From the NCBI GenBank assembly GCA_910585075.1, contig CAJUED010000059.1, positions 1 through 21,661 on the forward strand: 21,661 nucleotides of DNA. Reading direction: 5' to 3'. Each line of letters begins with the position of its first letter. The stretch's first letter is position 1. Below the pieces are notes generated by a model. It saw only the letters and a program-made list of their open reading frames with translations, did not search any database and was not told where the DNA came from. The translations under genes were made by a program, and so were the position numbers. Origin of the DNA: an uncultured Lachnospiraceae bacterium (GTDB lineage: Bacteria; Bacillota; Clostridia; Lachnospirales; Lachnospiraceae). Shown piece after piece: positions 7,605 through 15,797 of the stretch.

Positions 7605-7994
7605 ATGAATATTATAATCAGCAATTCCAGTGACAAACCCATTTATGAGCAGATTACCATCCAGATTAAAACCATGGTGATGAGTGGGCAGCTAAAGGAA
7701 GGAGATCCACTTCCCTCCATGCGGACACTGGCGAAGGAGCTTCGCATCAGTGTTATCACTACGAAACGAGCCTATGAGGATTTGGAAAAGGACGGTTTCA
7801 TAACTACCGTAGTGGGAAAGGGAAGTTTTGTAAAAGCCGCGGATATAAGGCTGGTCAGAGAGGAAAAACTAAAGGAGATTGAGGACTTTCTGGCAAAGGC
7901 TGTTATGATTGCGCAGCAAAGCAATATCAGCAGAGAAGAAATTGAGGAAATGATTGAAATTATGTATCAGGAGGAAGATACACCGGCAGGGTGA
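7605..7994 (+). CDS. GntR-family transcriptional regulator, YtrA subfamily
   Basis: This is a 129-residue DNA-binding repressor. Residues 10-77 are the winged helix-turn-helix of GntR proteins (PIYEQITIQIK, GDPLPSMRTLAKELRIS, RAYEDLEKDGFI, GKGSFV). The remaining 50 residues form a short helical tail rather than a ligand-binding FadR or HutC domain, which defines the YtrA subgroup that usually controls a neighbouring ABC transporter. GAGGTGAGG precedes the ATG. Its stop overlaps a GTG of the next frame, and the ATPase ATG lies 17 bases downstream, so translation is probably coupled. It most likely represses its own promoter through the repeat at 7538-7566. Confidence 0.93.
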   Translation: MNIIISNSSDKPIYEQITIQIKTMVMSGQLKEGDPLPSMRTLAKELRISVITTKRAYEDLEKDGFITTVVGKGSFVKAADIRLVREEKLKEIEDFLAKAVMIAQQSNISREEIEEMIEIMYQEEDTPAG

Positions 7995-8011
7995 AAGAAA
8001 GGATAGAGCAT

Positions 8012-8905
8012 ATGGAAAATGCAATTACAGTTAGGAATTTAACCAAACAATATAAAGATTTTACATTAAAGGATGTTAGTTTTCAAATTCCGGTGGGAGC
8101 TATAGTGGGACTGATAGGGGAAAACGGTGCGGGAAAGAGCACTGCCATACGGTCAATTCTTGGACTGACTCCTATAGATCAGGGAGAGATAGAAGTGCTT
8201 GGCTATAATGTGAGAACAGGGGAGAAGGAGACCGCATGGCGGGAACAGATTGGAGTTGTCTTTGACGAGTGCAATTTTCCTCATAGCCTGAAGGTGAAAT
8301 ATATTCAAAAGATTATGAGAGAAATCTACACTACCTGGGACGATGTGAAATTTACGGAATACTTAAACCGTTTTGCGCTTCCTGTTGATAAGAAGATAAA
8401 GGATTTGTCCAAGGGAATGAAAATGAAACTTTCCATTGCGGTGGCTTTATCCCACGACAGCAGAGTACTTATTTTAGATGAGGCTACCAGCGGATTGGAT
8501 CCGGTGGTGAGAAATGAAATTCTTGATATTTTCAGAGAATATATTGAAGATGGAGAACATACGGTATTTATTTCTTCACACATAACATCAGATATTGAAA
8601 AAATAGCAGATTATATCATGCTGTTGCACAATGGAAAACTACTGTTATATGAAAATAAAGACGAGCTTCTCTATCAATATGGCATTGTGAAATGTACAAG
8701 GAAGCAGGCGGAGCAGATTCCAAAGGACATTATCATTGGAACAGACAGTAACGCCTTTGAGACAAGCGTACTTGTAAAGAGCAGGGAGCGCCTGAAAGAA
8801 AGCGGCTTCTGGAGGGAAGGGGAACAGGAGAAGAATTTTGCTCTGGACAGGGCCAATATAGAAGATTTACTTTTGTATATTGTAAAGTCAGAAATAAAAA
8901 ATTAA
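8012..8905 (+). CDS. ABC transporter ATP-binding protein
   Basis: This is the 297-residue nucleotide-binding subunit of the exporter. It carries Walker A GENGAGKST (36-44), signature LSKGM (132-136), Walker B VLILDE (152-157), the D-loop SGLDP and the switch histidine in SSH (His190). At the Q-loop position the sequence reads IGVVFDE (80-86), so the usual glutamine is not evident. A C-terminal extension of about 80 residues follows the core. I chose ATG 8012 because AAAGGA ends eight bases upstream; the GTG at 7991 overlapping the regulator stop has no site. It pairs with the permease at 8942. The substrate is unknown; related YtrA-controlled transporters respond to cell-wall-active compounds, but that link is inference here. 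Confidence 0.93.
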   Translation: MENAITVRNLTKQYKDFTLKDVSFQIPVGAIVGLIGENGAGKSTAIRSILGLTPIDQGEIEVLGYNVRTGEKETAWREQIGVVFDECNFPHSLKVKYIQKIMREIYTTWDDVKFTEYLNRFALPVDKKIKDLSKGMKMKLSIAVALSHDSRVLILDEATSGLDPVVRNEILDIFREYIEDGEHTVFISSHITSDIEKIADYIMLLHNGKLLLYENKDELLYQYGIVKCTRKQAEQIPKDIIIGTDSNAFETSVLVKSRERLKESGFWREGEQEKNFALDRANIEDLLLYIVKSEIKN

Positions 8906-8941
8906 AAATGAAAATCAAAGATTAAACAGGGGGAATAATTT

Positions 8942-9592
8942 ATGAAAGGTCTTATTTTAAAAGATTTATACACATTGTCGTCATATGGAAAGCAATACGG
9001 GGTCATATTTGGAGCAATGATTTTGTATTCAATAGCGATGCGTTCTCCGTCTTTCGCCATGATTTATTTTGTAATTATGGGAAGCAGTATGGTGCTGAGC
9101 AGTATGTCCATGGATGAGGCGGTTTCCTTTAACAGATTTGCACTTACCACGCCAATTAATCTTCGGATGATTGTAAAGGCAAAGTATATCATTTTTTTGA
9201 TAACAATTGGTATGGGAGCTTTAGCCGGGATTTTGATGGAGGTTATTATGCATGTGATTCCATCTCAAACGAAGGTTTGGATTTCCTTTGGGAAGGAGGG
9301 ATTTGCGGCAACAGTGACGGTTTTTATTTTGGCTAATACGTTTTCGCTGCCGACTATGTTTAAGCTTGGCGTTGAAAAAGCAAGATATGTGTATATCTTT
9401 TCTATGCTTGTTGTGGGGGGACTGATTGCACTTGGAAGCGTGGCAGGTGAAAAAATAGGTTTGGAAGTTCATAAAGTGGAAGAACTGATTTCTTCTGACA
9501 TGTTTGTTGTAATCTGTATTGTGATTGGAATGGCAGCTTTGGCCATATCCTACCGAATAGCGGTGAAGATATCGGAAAATAAGGAGTGGTGA
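8942..9592 (+). CDS. ABC-2 type transporter permease
   Basis: This is the 216-residue membrane partner of the preceding ATPase. It begins MKGLILKDLY, typical of short ABC-2 permeases of the ABC2_membrane_5 type, followed by about six hydrophobic segments (roughly 20-34, 38-55, 82-105, 119-140, 148-167 and 186-207). The cytoplasmic stretch between the second and third, MDEAVSFNRFALTTPIN, is the conserved coupling region of this group. A strong AGGGGG site lies eight bases before the ATG. It is the last gene of the three-gene operon. With a single permease gene, the transporter is probably a homodimer of it plus two ATPases. Confidence 0.88.
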   Translation: MKGLILKDLYTLSSYGKQYGVIFGAMILYSIAMRSPSFAMIYFVIMGSSMVLSSMSMDEAVSFNRFALTTPINLRMIVKAKYIIFLITIGMGALAGILMEVIMHVIPSQTKVWISFGKEGFAATVTVFILANTFSLPTMFKLGVEKARYVYIFSMLVVGGLIALGSVAGEKIGLEVHKVEELISSDMFVVICIVIGMAALAISYRIAVKISENKEW

Positions 9593-9633
9593 TAGCAAAC
9601 ACTGACAAAGTCAGCTTATTGCTCAAACACTGT

Positions 9634-9669
9634 AAATTTCCACCCGGAAAACTATCCGGGTGGAAATTT
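9634..9669. terminator. Palindrome, probable terminator of the GntR/ABC operon
   Basis: A perfect 15-bp stem (AAATTTCCACCCGGA with its complement at 9655-9669) has a six-base loop. It begins 41 bases after the permease stop. The T run after it is short (ATTTC), so termination may be less efficient, or it may act in both directions. A smaller hairpin, CTGAC AAA GTCAG, precedes it at 9602-9614. The following bases up to the aroA promoter hold no gene that I can see. Confidence 0.7.
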
Positions 9670-9770
9670 CTGTGTAGAAATTTAAATTTTCATTGGCATT
9701 AGGAGAAAAAATTGCTATAGTAGTAGATAGTGGTTTACGGTCAAATGCTGGTACACTGTAAGTTGGCCTA

Positions 9771-9799
9771 TTGAGCGGATAGTTTTAGGGATATATAAA
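9771..9799 (+). promoter_or_regulatory. Candidate promoter of aroA
   Basis: TTGAGC (9771-9776), a 17-base spacer and TATAAA (9794-9799) give a reasonable sigma-A promoter. It would produce an AT-rich leader of about 80 bases before the aroA ATG. Confidence 0.5.
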
Positions 9800-9885
9800 G
9801 CATCTGTTCTTAAATTACATATTAGTTATTCTATTTGCAAATAAAATAACATATAAAAATACGTTTATTAAAGGGTGATATAATT

Positions 9886-11172
9886 ATGGACAAGTATTTG
9901 GTCGGGAAAATTTCCGAAAAACAGGAAATCAAGGTACAGGTGCCAGGTTCAAAAAGCATCACGAACCGTGCGTTACTAATTGCAGCTTTGTCTGATTGTC
10001 GGTGTACGCTGCATGGAGTGTTGTTCAGCGATGACTCCAGAGCTTTTTTGGACTGCCTTATAAAGCTTGGATTTGATGTGGAAGTTGATGAAGAAAAGAA
10101 AGATGTAACCCTGCAGGGAACCGGGGGCAGGATACCCAATTCCCATGTGTCTGTTGATGTGAGAAGTGCAGGTACGGCCGCCAGGTTTTTGACAGTGATG
10201 CTTGCCCTGGCGGGAGGGGAATATGAAATGCATGCTTCTCCACAAATGTGTAAACGTCCTATGCGTCCGCTTTTGGATGAATTGGAAAGAGCAGGGGTTT
10301 CTTTTGAATTTTTGGGCGAAAGTGGACACTTTCCATTTGTTATGAAGTCAGAGAATATCTCTTTAAAGGAGGTAACGATTGATACAGGAATCAGCAGCCA
10401 GTTTGCCAGTGCCCTCATTATGTCGGGTGTGATGCTTCCTGACGGACTTAAAGTTGTTTTGGAAGGGGACAGAACGGAAGGATCTTATATCAGAATGACA
10501 ATTGCCGTGATGGAGCAGTTTGGTATTCAGGTTGTCCGGGAAGGAAGAACCTGCCTGATACCCCACATGGATTCCTTTGGGCGCAGGGAGTATCAGATAG
10601 AGCCTGATGTTTCCGGGGCCTGTTATTTTTACGGGATGGCACCGCTTTTAGGGACGGATGTCCTGGTGAAAAATGTACATATGGATTCCCTGCAGGGAGA
10701 TATTAAGTTCATAAAGCTTTTGCAGCAAATGGGCTGTGGGCTTAAGGATGAACCTGAAGGGGTGTGGATTTTGGGAAAAGGACTTTCAGGTTATGAGGGG
10801 CAGGATATTTCCATGAAAGATTTTTCGGATCAGACCATGACAATGGCAGCTTTAGCCCCTTTTGCAAAAGGGCCTACCTTAATCCGCAATATTGGACATA
10901 TACGGTTCCAGGAAACGGACAGGATAAAGGGGATTTTGACGGAACTTGGCCGGATGGGGATAGACTGTGCGGAAGTACCGGAGGTGGATGGAATCAGGAT
11001 TACGCCCGGGGAGATAAAAGAATGTGAGGTTGAAACCTATGAGGATCACCGTATGGCCATGGCATTTACGCTGGTCGGACTGCGGACCGGGAAAATCACG
11101 ATTAAGAATCCTCAGTGCTGCCGCAAAACATTTGAGAACTATTTTGATTTGATTGAGACTTTGTATGAATGA
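9886..11172 (+). CDS. aroA: 3-phosphoshikimate 1-carboxyvinyltransferase (EPSP synthase)
   Basis: This enzyme joins shikimate-3-phosphate and phosphoenolpyruvate to make EPSP, the sixth step of chorismate synthesis, in the cytoplasm. The full length of about 428 residues is present. Substrate motifs are clear: VPGSKSITNRALL (Lys23), RSAGTAARFLT (PEP-binding loop), KRPMRPL, TGISSQFASAL, FSDQTMTMA (the catalytic Asp), the Glu and Arg of RFQETDRI, and YEDHRMAMAF. The start ATG follows AAAGGGTG. Other aromatic pathway genes are not adjacent, so it stands alone or leads an operon with hflX, whose start is 53 bases downstream without a terminator. Confidence 0.96.
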   Translation: MDKYLVGKISEKQEIKVQVPGSKSITNRALLIAALSDCRCTLHGVLFSDDSRAFLDCLIKLGFDVEVDEEKKDVTLQGTGGRIPNSHVSVDVRSAGTAARFLTVMLALAGGEYEMHASPQMCKRPMRPLLDELERAGVSFEFLGESGHFPFVMKSENISLKEVTIDTGISSQFASALIMSGVMLPDGLKVVLEGDRTEGSYIRMTIAVMEQFGIQVVREGRTCLIPHMDSFGRREYQIEPDVSGACYFYGMAPLLGTDVLVKNVHMDSLQGDIKFIKLLQQMGCGLKDEPEGVWILGKGLSGYEGQDISMKDFSDQTMTMAALAPFAKGPTLIRNIGHIRFQETDRIKGILTELGRMGIDCAEVPEVDGIRITPGEIKECEVETYEDHRMAMAFTLVGLRTGKITIKNPQCCRKTFENYFDLIETLYE

Positions 11173-11225
11173 GATTTTACTTAAAGTCCGTAAGAAAAGT
11201 TTTGATTTGAAACAGGGGGTTGTAA

Positions 11226-12527
11226 GTGACAGAATTGGAAAGAAATAAGAAAGTTGAAGAAGAAAGAGAAAAGGTTCTGTTGGTGGGTGTGGATGACGGC
11301 TCTGCCAGCGAGGAGTTTGAGCGCTCTATGGAAGAACTGAAAAATCTTGCAAAGGCTTGTTTTATGGAGCCGGTGGGTGTGGTTACCCAGAAGATGGAGA
11401 GCGTGAATAAGGGCTTGTATGTGGGAACGGGAAAAGTACAGGAAATCAGAGAGGCGGCCGAACTTTTAGAGGCCGATGTGATTATATTTGATGACGCCTT
11501 AAGCCCCTCCCAGCTTCGCAATCTGCAAAAGGAGCTGAAAAAGCCAATTCTGGACAGAACAACTCTCATTTTGGATATTTTTGAAACCCGTGCAAGGACC
11601 AGGGAAGCAAAGCTTCAGGTAGAATCGGCAAAACTGAAGTATCTTCTTCCCAGGCTTGTAGGCATGCACGAAGCTCTGACCAGGCAGGGAGGCGCCAGCG
11701 GAAGCATGAGCAGCCGAGGCGCAGGCGAAAAGAAACTGGAGCTTGACAGAAGAAGGATTGAACGGCGCATAGGAGAGCTGTCAAGGGAGCTTGAGGAGGT
11801 TTCAAAGGAAAGGCGGGTGCAGCGCAAAAGACGTGTGGACGCAAGAATTCCCCTGGTTGCCCTGGTTGGTTATACCAATGCCGGAAAGTCCACGGTCCTA
11901 AATGCCATGGTGGATGCTTATGGAGGAGAGGACGAGAAAAAGGTACTTGAAAAGGATATGCTTTTTGCCACACTGGATACTGCCGTGAGAAGGATATGTA
12001 CCGGAAACAATCAGGATTTTTTGCTGTCAGATACGGTGGGCTTTATTCATAAACTGCCCCATGGACTTGTAAAGGCCTTTCACGCCACCCTTGAGGAGGT
12101 AGAAAGTGCGGATTTGCTGATCCACGTGGTGGATTATTCCGACCCTCATTACAGAGAACATATGAAGACCACACAGGAGACTTTGGCAGAACTTCACACC
12201 GGAGGGATTCCGGTTATCATGGTGTTTAATAAAGTAGATAAGAGCAATGATTTTCTCCCTTATCCTCAGAAGGTTTCTGAAGATAAGGTTTATCTGTGTG
12301 CAAAGGAGGCTTCTTCCATCAGATTTTTGGCGGATGTGATTCTGGAGAAGATTTACGCGGAATATGTGAGTGCGGAATTTTTAATTCCTTACGATAAAGG
12401 AGGCGTTTTATCCTATTTTATGGAGCATGCCCAGGTTGAGTGCACGGAATATGAGGAGGAAGGCACCAGAATAAAAGTGAAATGCCATAAGGCGGATAAA
12501 GACAAATATGAGATATATTTAATGTAA
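11226..12527 (+). CDS. hflX: GTPase HflX, ribosome-associated
   Basis: This 433-residue GTPase binds the large ribosomal subunit and splits stalled or heat-damaged 70S ribosomes. Residues about 15-120 form the N-terminal HflX domain (YVGTGKVQEI, DDALSPSQLRNL, LDRTTLILDIF). A charged coiled-coil linker follows (about 125-205), including SRGAGEKKLELDRRRI. The G domain has G1 GYTNAGKS (215-222), G3 DTVGF (269-273) and G4 NKVD (335-338). A C-terminal domain of about 80 residues completes it. The start is GTG, preceded by a GGGGG site. The canonical glycine-rich RGPGE segment reads RGAGE here, a modest variation. Confidence 0.95.
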   Translation: MTELERNKKVEEEREKVLLVGVDDGSASEEFERSMEELKNLAKACFMEPVGVVTQKMESVNKGLYVGTGKVQEIREAAELLEADVIIFDDALSPSQLRNLQKELKKPILDRTTLILDIFETRARTREAKLQVESAKLKYLLPRLVGMHEALTRQGGASGSMSSRGAGEKKLELDRRRIERRIGELSRELEEVSKERRVQRKRRVDARIPLVALVGYTNAGKSTVLNAMVDAYGGEDEKKVLEKDMLFATLDTAVRRICTGNNQDFLLSDTVGFIHKLPHGLVKAFHATLEEVESADLLIHVVDYSDPHYREHMKTTQETLAELHTGGIPVIMVFNKVDKSNDFLPYPQKVSEDKVYLCAKEASSIRFLADVILEKIYAEYVSAEFLIPYDKGGVLSYFMEHAQVECTEYEEEGTRIKVKCHKADKDKYEIYLM

Positions 12528-12626
12528 AATGTGAAGTGCTTAAGGTTATAGGAGAACACAGTGGTGGGAGTAGAGTGCCGAATGCTTCTGAAAGCTGATG
12601 ATATATGTGAAAGGAATTAATTTATA

Positions 12627-13355
12627 ATGGAAAAAGAAAGATTAAATAAATATTTAGCATCCTGTGGACTGTGTTCAAGACGGGAAGCAGATCGGCTCAT
12701 TGAGGAGGGCAGGGTAAGTGTAAACGGGGAAAGGGCCATAGCCGGAATGCAGGTAAACGGCAACGACCGGATTATGGTAAACGGAAAGCCGGTGCATGGA
12801 AAAGACGAGAAAGTGGTGTTGGCATATTATAAGCCGGTGGGCGTTACCTGTACGGAAAAGGACAGGTTTGCGGACAAAAAGATTACGGATATGGTTAAGT
12901 TCCCGGTGCGGGTGACTTATGCCGGCCGGTTGGATAAAGATTCGGAAGGACTGATGCTGCTGACCAACGACGGAGAGCTGATCAATGCCATGATGCGGGG
13001 CAGCGGAGGACATGAAAAAGAATATATGGTCAGAGTAAACAAAGAGATTACGGAAGATTTTATTAAAGGTATGTCCGATGGGGTTTATCTTTCTGAACTT
13101 TCTGTCACCACCAAACCCTGCAAAGTAACGAAAACAGGTAAATTTACATTCAAAATTACACTAACACAAGGGCTGAACAGGCAAATTAAAAGAATGGTGA
13201 GAGAATTTGGCTATCATGTATACAGGATAAAACGGGTTCGAATTGAAAATATTGTGTTGGGAGATTTGAAATCCGGACAGTTCAGAAGGCTGAAAGAGGA
13301 TGAATTACATATGTTATATAAATTATGTCTTGGAAAAAGAGTGGAAAAAACCTGA
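12627..13355 (+). CDS. S4-domain rRNA pseudouridine synthase, RluF/RluB type
   Basis: This 242-residue enzyme isomerises a uridine, probably in 23S rRNA. Residues 3-50 are an S4 RNA-binding domain (ERLNKYLASCGLCSRREADRL, split by the usual turn). The catalytic RsuA/RluB/E/F core follows, with GRLDKDSEGL (100-109, catalytic Asp103) and LLTNDGEL. The C-terminal GLNRQIKRMVREFG and RIKRVRIENI segments most resemble RluF. The site AAAGGA is 11 bases before the ATG, and the preceding TAA overlaps it (TAATG). It follows hflX by 99 bases that hold no clear signal. The 213 bases after it are AT-rich with no gene or terminator that I can defend. Confidence 0.92.
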   Translation: MEKERLNKYLASCGLCSRREADRLIEEGRVSVNGERAIAGMQVNGNDRIMVNGKPVHGKDEKVVLAYYKPVGVTCTEKDRFADKKITDMVKFPVRVTYAGRLDKDSEGLMLLTNDGELINAMMRGSGGHEKEYMVRVNKEITEDFIKGMSDGVYLSELSVTTKPCKVTKTGKFTFKITLTQGLNRQIKRMVREFGYHVYRIKRVRIENIVLGDLKSGQFRRLKEDELHMLYKLCLGKRVEKT

Positions 13356-13568
13356 TAAAACCGTACATTTTTGCCAAATACATAAAACCTGTTTTTTAAG
13401 GGAAAATATTCATAATTATTATGTAAACTTAATGTTATCAAATAAAAAATCAGCAGAAAATACTAAAAAACGTATATTTTTGAAAGAAAACAGATTCTAT
13501 TTTCTAGGTACATGAAAGCGAAATGCAGGATATTGCAGGAAAACTTGCAAGAAAATGGAGGCAAAATA

Positions 13569-15530
13569 GTGGAAAATCAAAAAAAAAGAATCGAAGAATT
13601 GATAAAGCTCCTAAATGAGGCATCAGAGGCGTATTATAATGGGCAGGACGAGATCATGTCCAATTATGAATGGGATACTTTCTTTGATGAGCTTACCGGT
13701 CTGGAGGCTGAGACCGGATATATCCTTCCTGACAGCCCCACACAAAAGACAGGAGCGGAAACCGGCAGCGGAGAGAGGGAGGCTCATGAATTTCCTGCAC
13801 TGTCGCTGGCAAAGACTAAGGAAGTGTCCGAATTACAGAAATGGGCGGAGGAGAGGCCTGTATGGGTTTCCTGGAAACTGGACGGCCTGACCCTTGTCCT
13901 TACCTATGATGGGGGGAAACTTACCAGAATACTTACCAGAGGAAACGGGACCACCGGGACAAACATTACTTATTTAAAGAATTCCATTAAGGGATTTCCG
14001 CTTAAGATAAATTATAAAGGGCATATGGTGGTGCGGGGAGAAGCAACCATTTCCTATACGGATTTTGAACTGCTCAATGATACTATGGAGGATGAAGATG
14101 AAAAATATGCCAATCCCCGTAACCTGGCTTCAGGAACTTTAAGCCTGGATGACCCGGAAAAGGTAAAGGAGAGGCGTGTTCATTTTAATGCTTTCACCTT
14201 AGTTTATATGGAAGAAGAAATAAAATCCTGGGGAAAAAGAATGGATTTCCTTGCTGGAGAGGGTTTTACCGTTGTAGACCGTGAACTGGTAAATCCGAAG
14301 GACCTGCCTGGGGCGATTGAGGCGTGGACAAAAAGGGTGGAAAGCGGGGAGATGGATTTACCCGTGGACGGACTGGTTATCTGCTATGATGATACGGAAT
14401 ATGCCTCCTCCGGCAGTGTTACAGGCCATCATGCCACCAAGGCGGGCATTGCCTTTAAATGGCAGGATGTGTCAGCTTTGTCGAAATTATTGTATGTGGA
14501 ATGGTCCTGTGCCGCCTCCACCATCTCGCCGGTGGCAGTGTTTGAACCGGTGCAGCTGGAAGGCACTACGGTTTCACGGGCATCTCTTTGCAACATCAGT
14601 GAAATGGAGAGGCTGGGAATCGGGAAGGAATCTACTTTAGAGGTAATCAAGGCTAATAAGATTATTCCCAAGTGTATTTCGGTGAAAAATGCATCAGGAG
14701 ACTTTGAAATCCCCTCAAACTGTCCTGTCTGCGGTGCCCGGACCCAGGTGCGCATCAGTCCGAAAAGTAAAACCAAAACCCTCCACTGTACAAATCCTGA
14801 TTGTACTGCAAAACATGTAAAGAAATTCACCCGGTTTGTAAGTAAATCGGGGATGGATATTGACGGGCTGTCCATACAAACCATGTTAAAGTTTATGAAC
14901 GAAGGTTTTCTGAAAGAATTTGCAGATATCTACCATCTTTCCGAGCATGCACAGGCCATCAAACAGATGGAAGGATTTGGAGAAAAGTCCTGCGCCAACA
15001 TGATGGCGGCTATCGAAAAGAGCAGGCAGGTGCATCCTGTGAACTTTATTTACGCCCTCTGCATTCCCATGATTGGAATAGATGCGGGCAAAAAAATGAT
15101 TGCCGCGGAGGGCTTCGAGGGGTTTTTAAACAGGCTGGAAAGCGGAGAAGGCTTTGAGGATACTCCCGGAATCGGCCCTGAAAAATCCGGTTCGGCCCTG
15201 GAATGGTATGAAAACAGCAAAAATCAGAAATCCTTGCAAGCGCTGCTAAAAGAGGTTACAATAGAAAAGATAGCGCCAAAGCCTGACAGGGAAGGAAAAT
15301 GCGCAGGATTCACCTTTGTGATTACAGGGGATGTACATCATTATAAAAACAGAGATGCATTCAAATCCTATGTGGAAGCGGAAGGAGGAAAGGTGACAGG
15401 AAGCGTTACCTCCAAAACAAACTATCTGGTAAACAATGATGTCGCATCTAATTCCTCTAAAAACAGAAAAGCAAAAGAATTGGGGATTCCAATTATCTCA
15501 GAGGATGCATTTTTGGAAAAATTTGGCTGA
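13569..15530 (+). CDS. ligA: NAD+-dependent DNA ligase, divergent LigA family
   Basis: This enzyme seals DNA nicks using NAD+. GTG 13569 is preferred because GGAGG lies seven bases before it; this gives 653 residues, while ATG 13512 would add 19 residues and lacks a site. Domains in order: Ia (1-60), adenylation core with KLDG (Lys103), VRGE and NPRN, OB fold (AFKW Lys297; PVAVFEPV; TVSRASL), Cys4 zinc finger (Cys385, 388, 407, 412), helix-hairpin-helix repeats (about 430-560) and BRCT (578-653). It departs from textbook LigA: the Ia motif reads IMSNYEWD rather than I-S-D-x-EYD, GDGxxGE reads GNGTTGT, and the arginine after NPRNxxxGxL is replaced by Ser. It could be the main ligase of this lineage or a second, specialised copy. 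Confidence 0.88.
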   Translation: MENQKKRIEELIKLLNEASEAYYNGQDEIMSNYEWDTFFDELTGLEAETGYILPDSPTQKTGAETGSGEREAHEFPALSLAKTKEVSELQKWAEERPVWVSWKLDGLTLVLTYDGGKLTRILTRGNGTTGTNITYLKNSIKGFPLKINYKGHMVVRGEATISYTDFELLNDTMEDEDEKYANPRNLASGTLSLDDPEKVKERRVHFNAFTLVYMEEEIKSWGKRMDFLAGEGFTVVDRELVNPKDLPGAIEAWTKRVESGEMDLPVDGLVICYDDTEYASSGSVTGHHATKAGIAFKWQDVSALSKLLYVEWSCAASTISPVAVFEPVQLEGTTVSRASLCNISEMERLGIGKESTLEVIKANKIIPKCISVKNASGDFEIPSNCPVCGARTQVRISPKSKTKTLHCTNPDCTAKHVKKFTRFVSKSGMDIDGLSIQTMLKFMNEGFLKEFADIYHLSEHAQAIKQMEGFGEKSCANMMAAIEKSRQVHPVNFIYALCIPMIGIDAGKKMIAAEGFEGFLNRLESGEGFEDTPGIGPEKSGSALEWYENSKNQKSLQALLKEVTIEKIAPKPDREGKCAGFTFVITGDVHHYKNRDAFKSYVEAEGGKVTGSVTSKTNYLVNNDVASNSSKNRKAKELGIPIISEDAFLEKFG

Positions 15531-15639
15531 CTTTCCGACAGACTGACTGAAAATGCAAAAAATGAGGATTAAGACGATGAAACAAAAACGGAAAAACTGC
15601 TATAGAGCTTAAAGAAAAATTCCTGAAACAAGAGTGAAA

Positions 15640-15667
15640 TTGCAAAAATACAAACAGGATATAATAT
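15640..15667 (+). promoter_or_regulatory. Candidate metA promoter
   Basis: TTGCAA (15640-15645) is followed after 16 bases by TAATAT (15662-15667), which overlaps a TATAAT two bases earlier. The exact -10 register is uncertain. A leader of about 125 bases rich in repeats would result. The bases from 15531 to 15639 are A-rich and show nothing else. Confidence 0.4.
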
Positions 15668-15683
15668 TTTTGATAATATATAA

Positions 15684-15764
15684 CGCATGTTATGACATGC
15701 GGCGGAAAACATGTTATGATTACGATATACGTGACGACATGTGCTAGAACGTGTATTGCCGCGT
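15684..15764 (+). promoter_or_regulatory. metA leader: palindromes, direct repeat and alternative stems
   Basis: A perfect 7-bp palindrome (CGCATGT TATG ACATGCG, 15684-15701) is followed by a second copy of its core: CATGTTATGA occurs at 15686-15695 and 15710-15719, 24 bases apart. A quasi-palindrome ACATGTGCT/AGAACGTGT (15737-15754) matches in 7 of 9 pairs. A 7-bp stem, ATGCGGC with GCCGCGT (15697-15703 and 15758-15764), would compete with the first hairpin. These may be repeated operators, or a folded leader that switches. There is no SAM riboswitch or T-box consensus, so the control mechanism is unknown. Confidence 0.5.
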
Positions 15765-15797
15765 ACGTTATCATCAAATGAAAGGAAACGATAAGTT

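Noticed and set aside
9831..10418. 195-residue minus-strand frame over the start of aroA
   Set aside because: It overlaps a certain aroA gene, lacks a convincing start site, and its translation is low-complexity without family features.
13501..13509. TTCTAGGTA shared with the right-edge repeat at 21619
   Set aside because: A nine-base match alone is expected by chance often enough; no wider similarity surrounds it.
13300..13515. 71-residue plus-strand frame between the pseudouridine synthase and the ligase
   Set aside because: It begins inside the synthase gene, is Lys/Asn-rich as expected of AT-rich non-coding DNA, and has no supporting site.
14429..14884. 151-residue minus-strand frame in the ligase gene
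   Set aside because: It is a shadow of the ligase OB-fold and zinc-finger coding region, with no signal of its own.
15640..15797. SAM riboswitch or T-box before metA
   Set aside because: None of the conserved aptamer or T-box sequences are present and there is no terminator hairpin with a T run.
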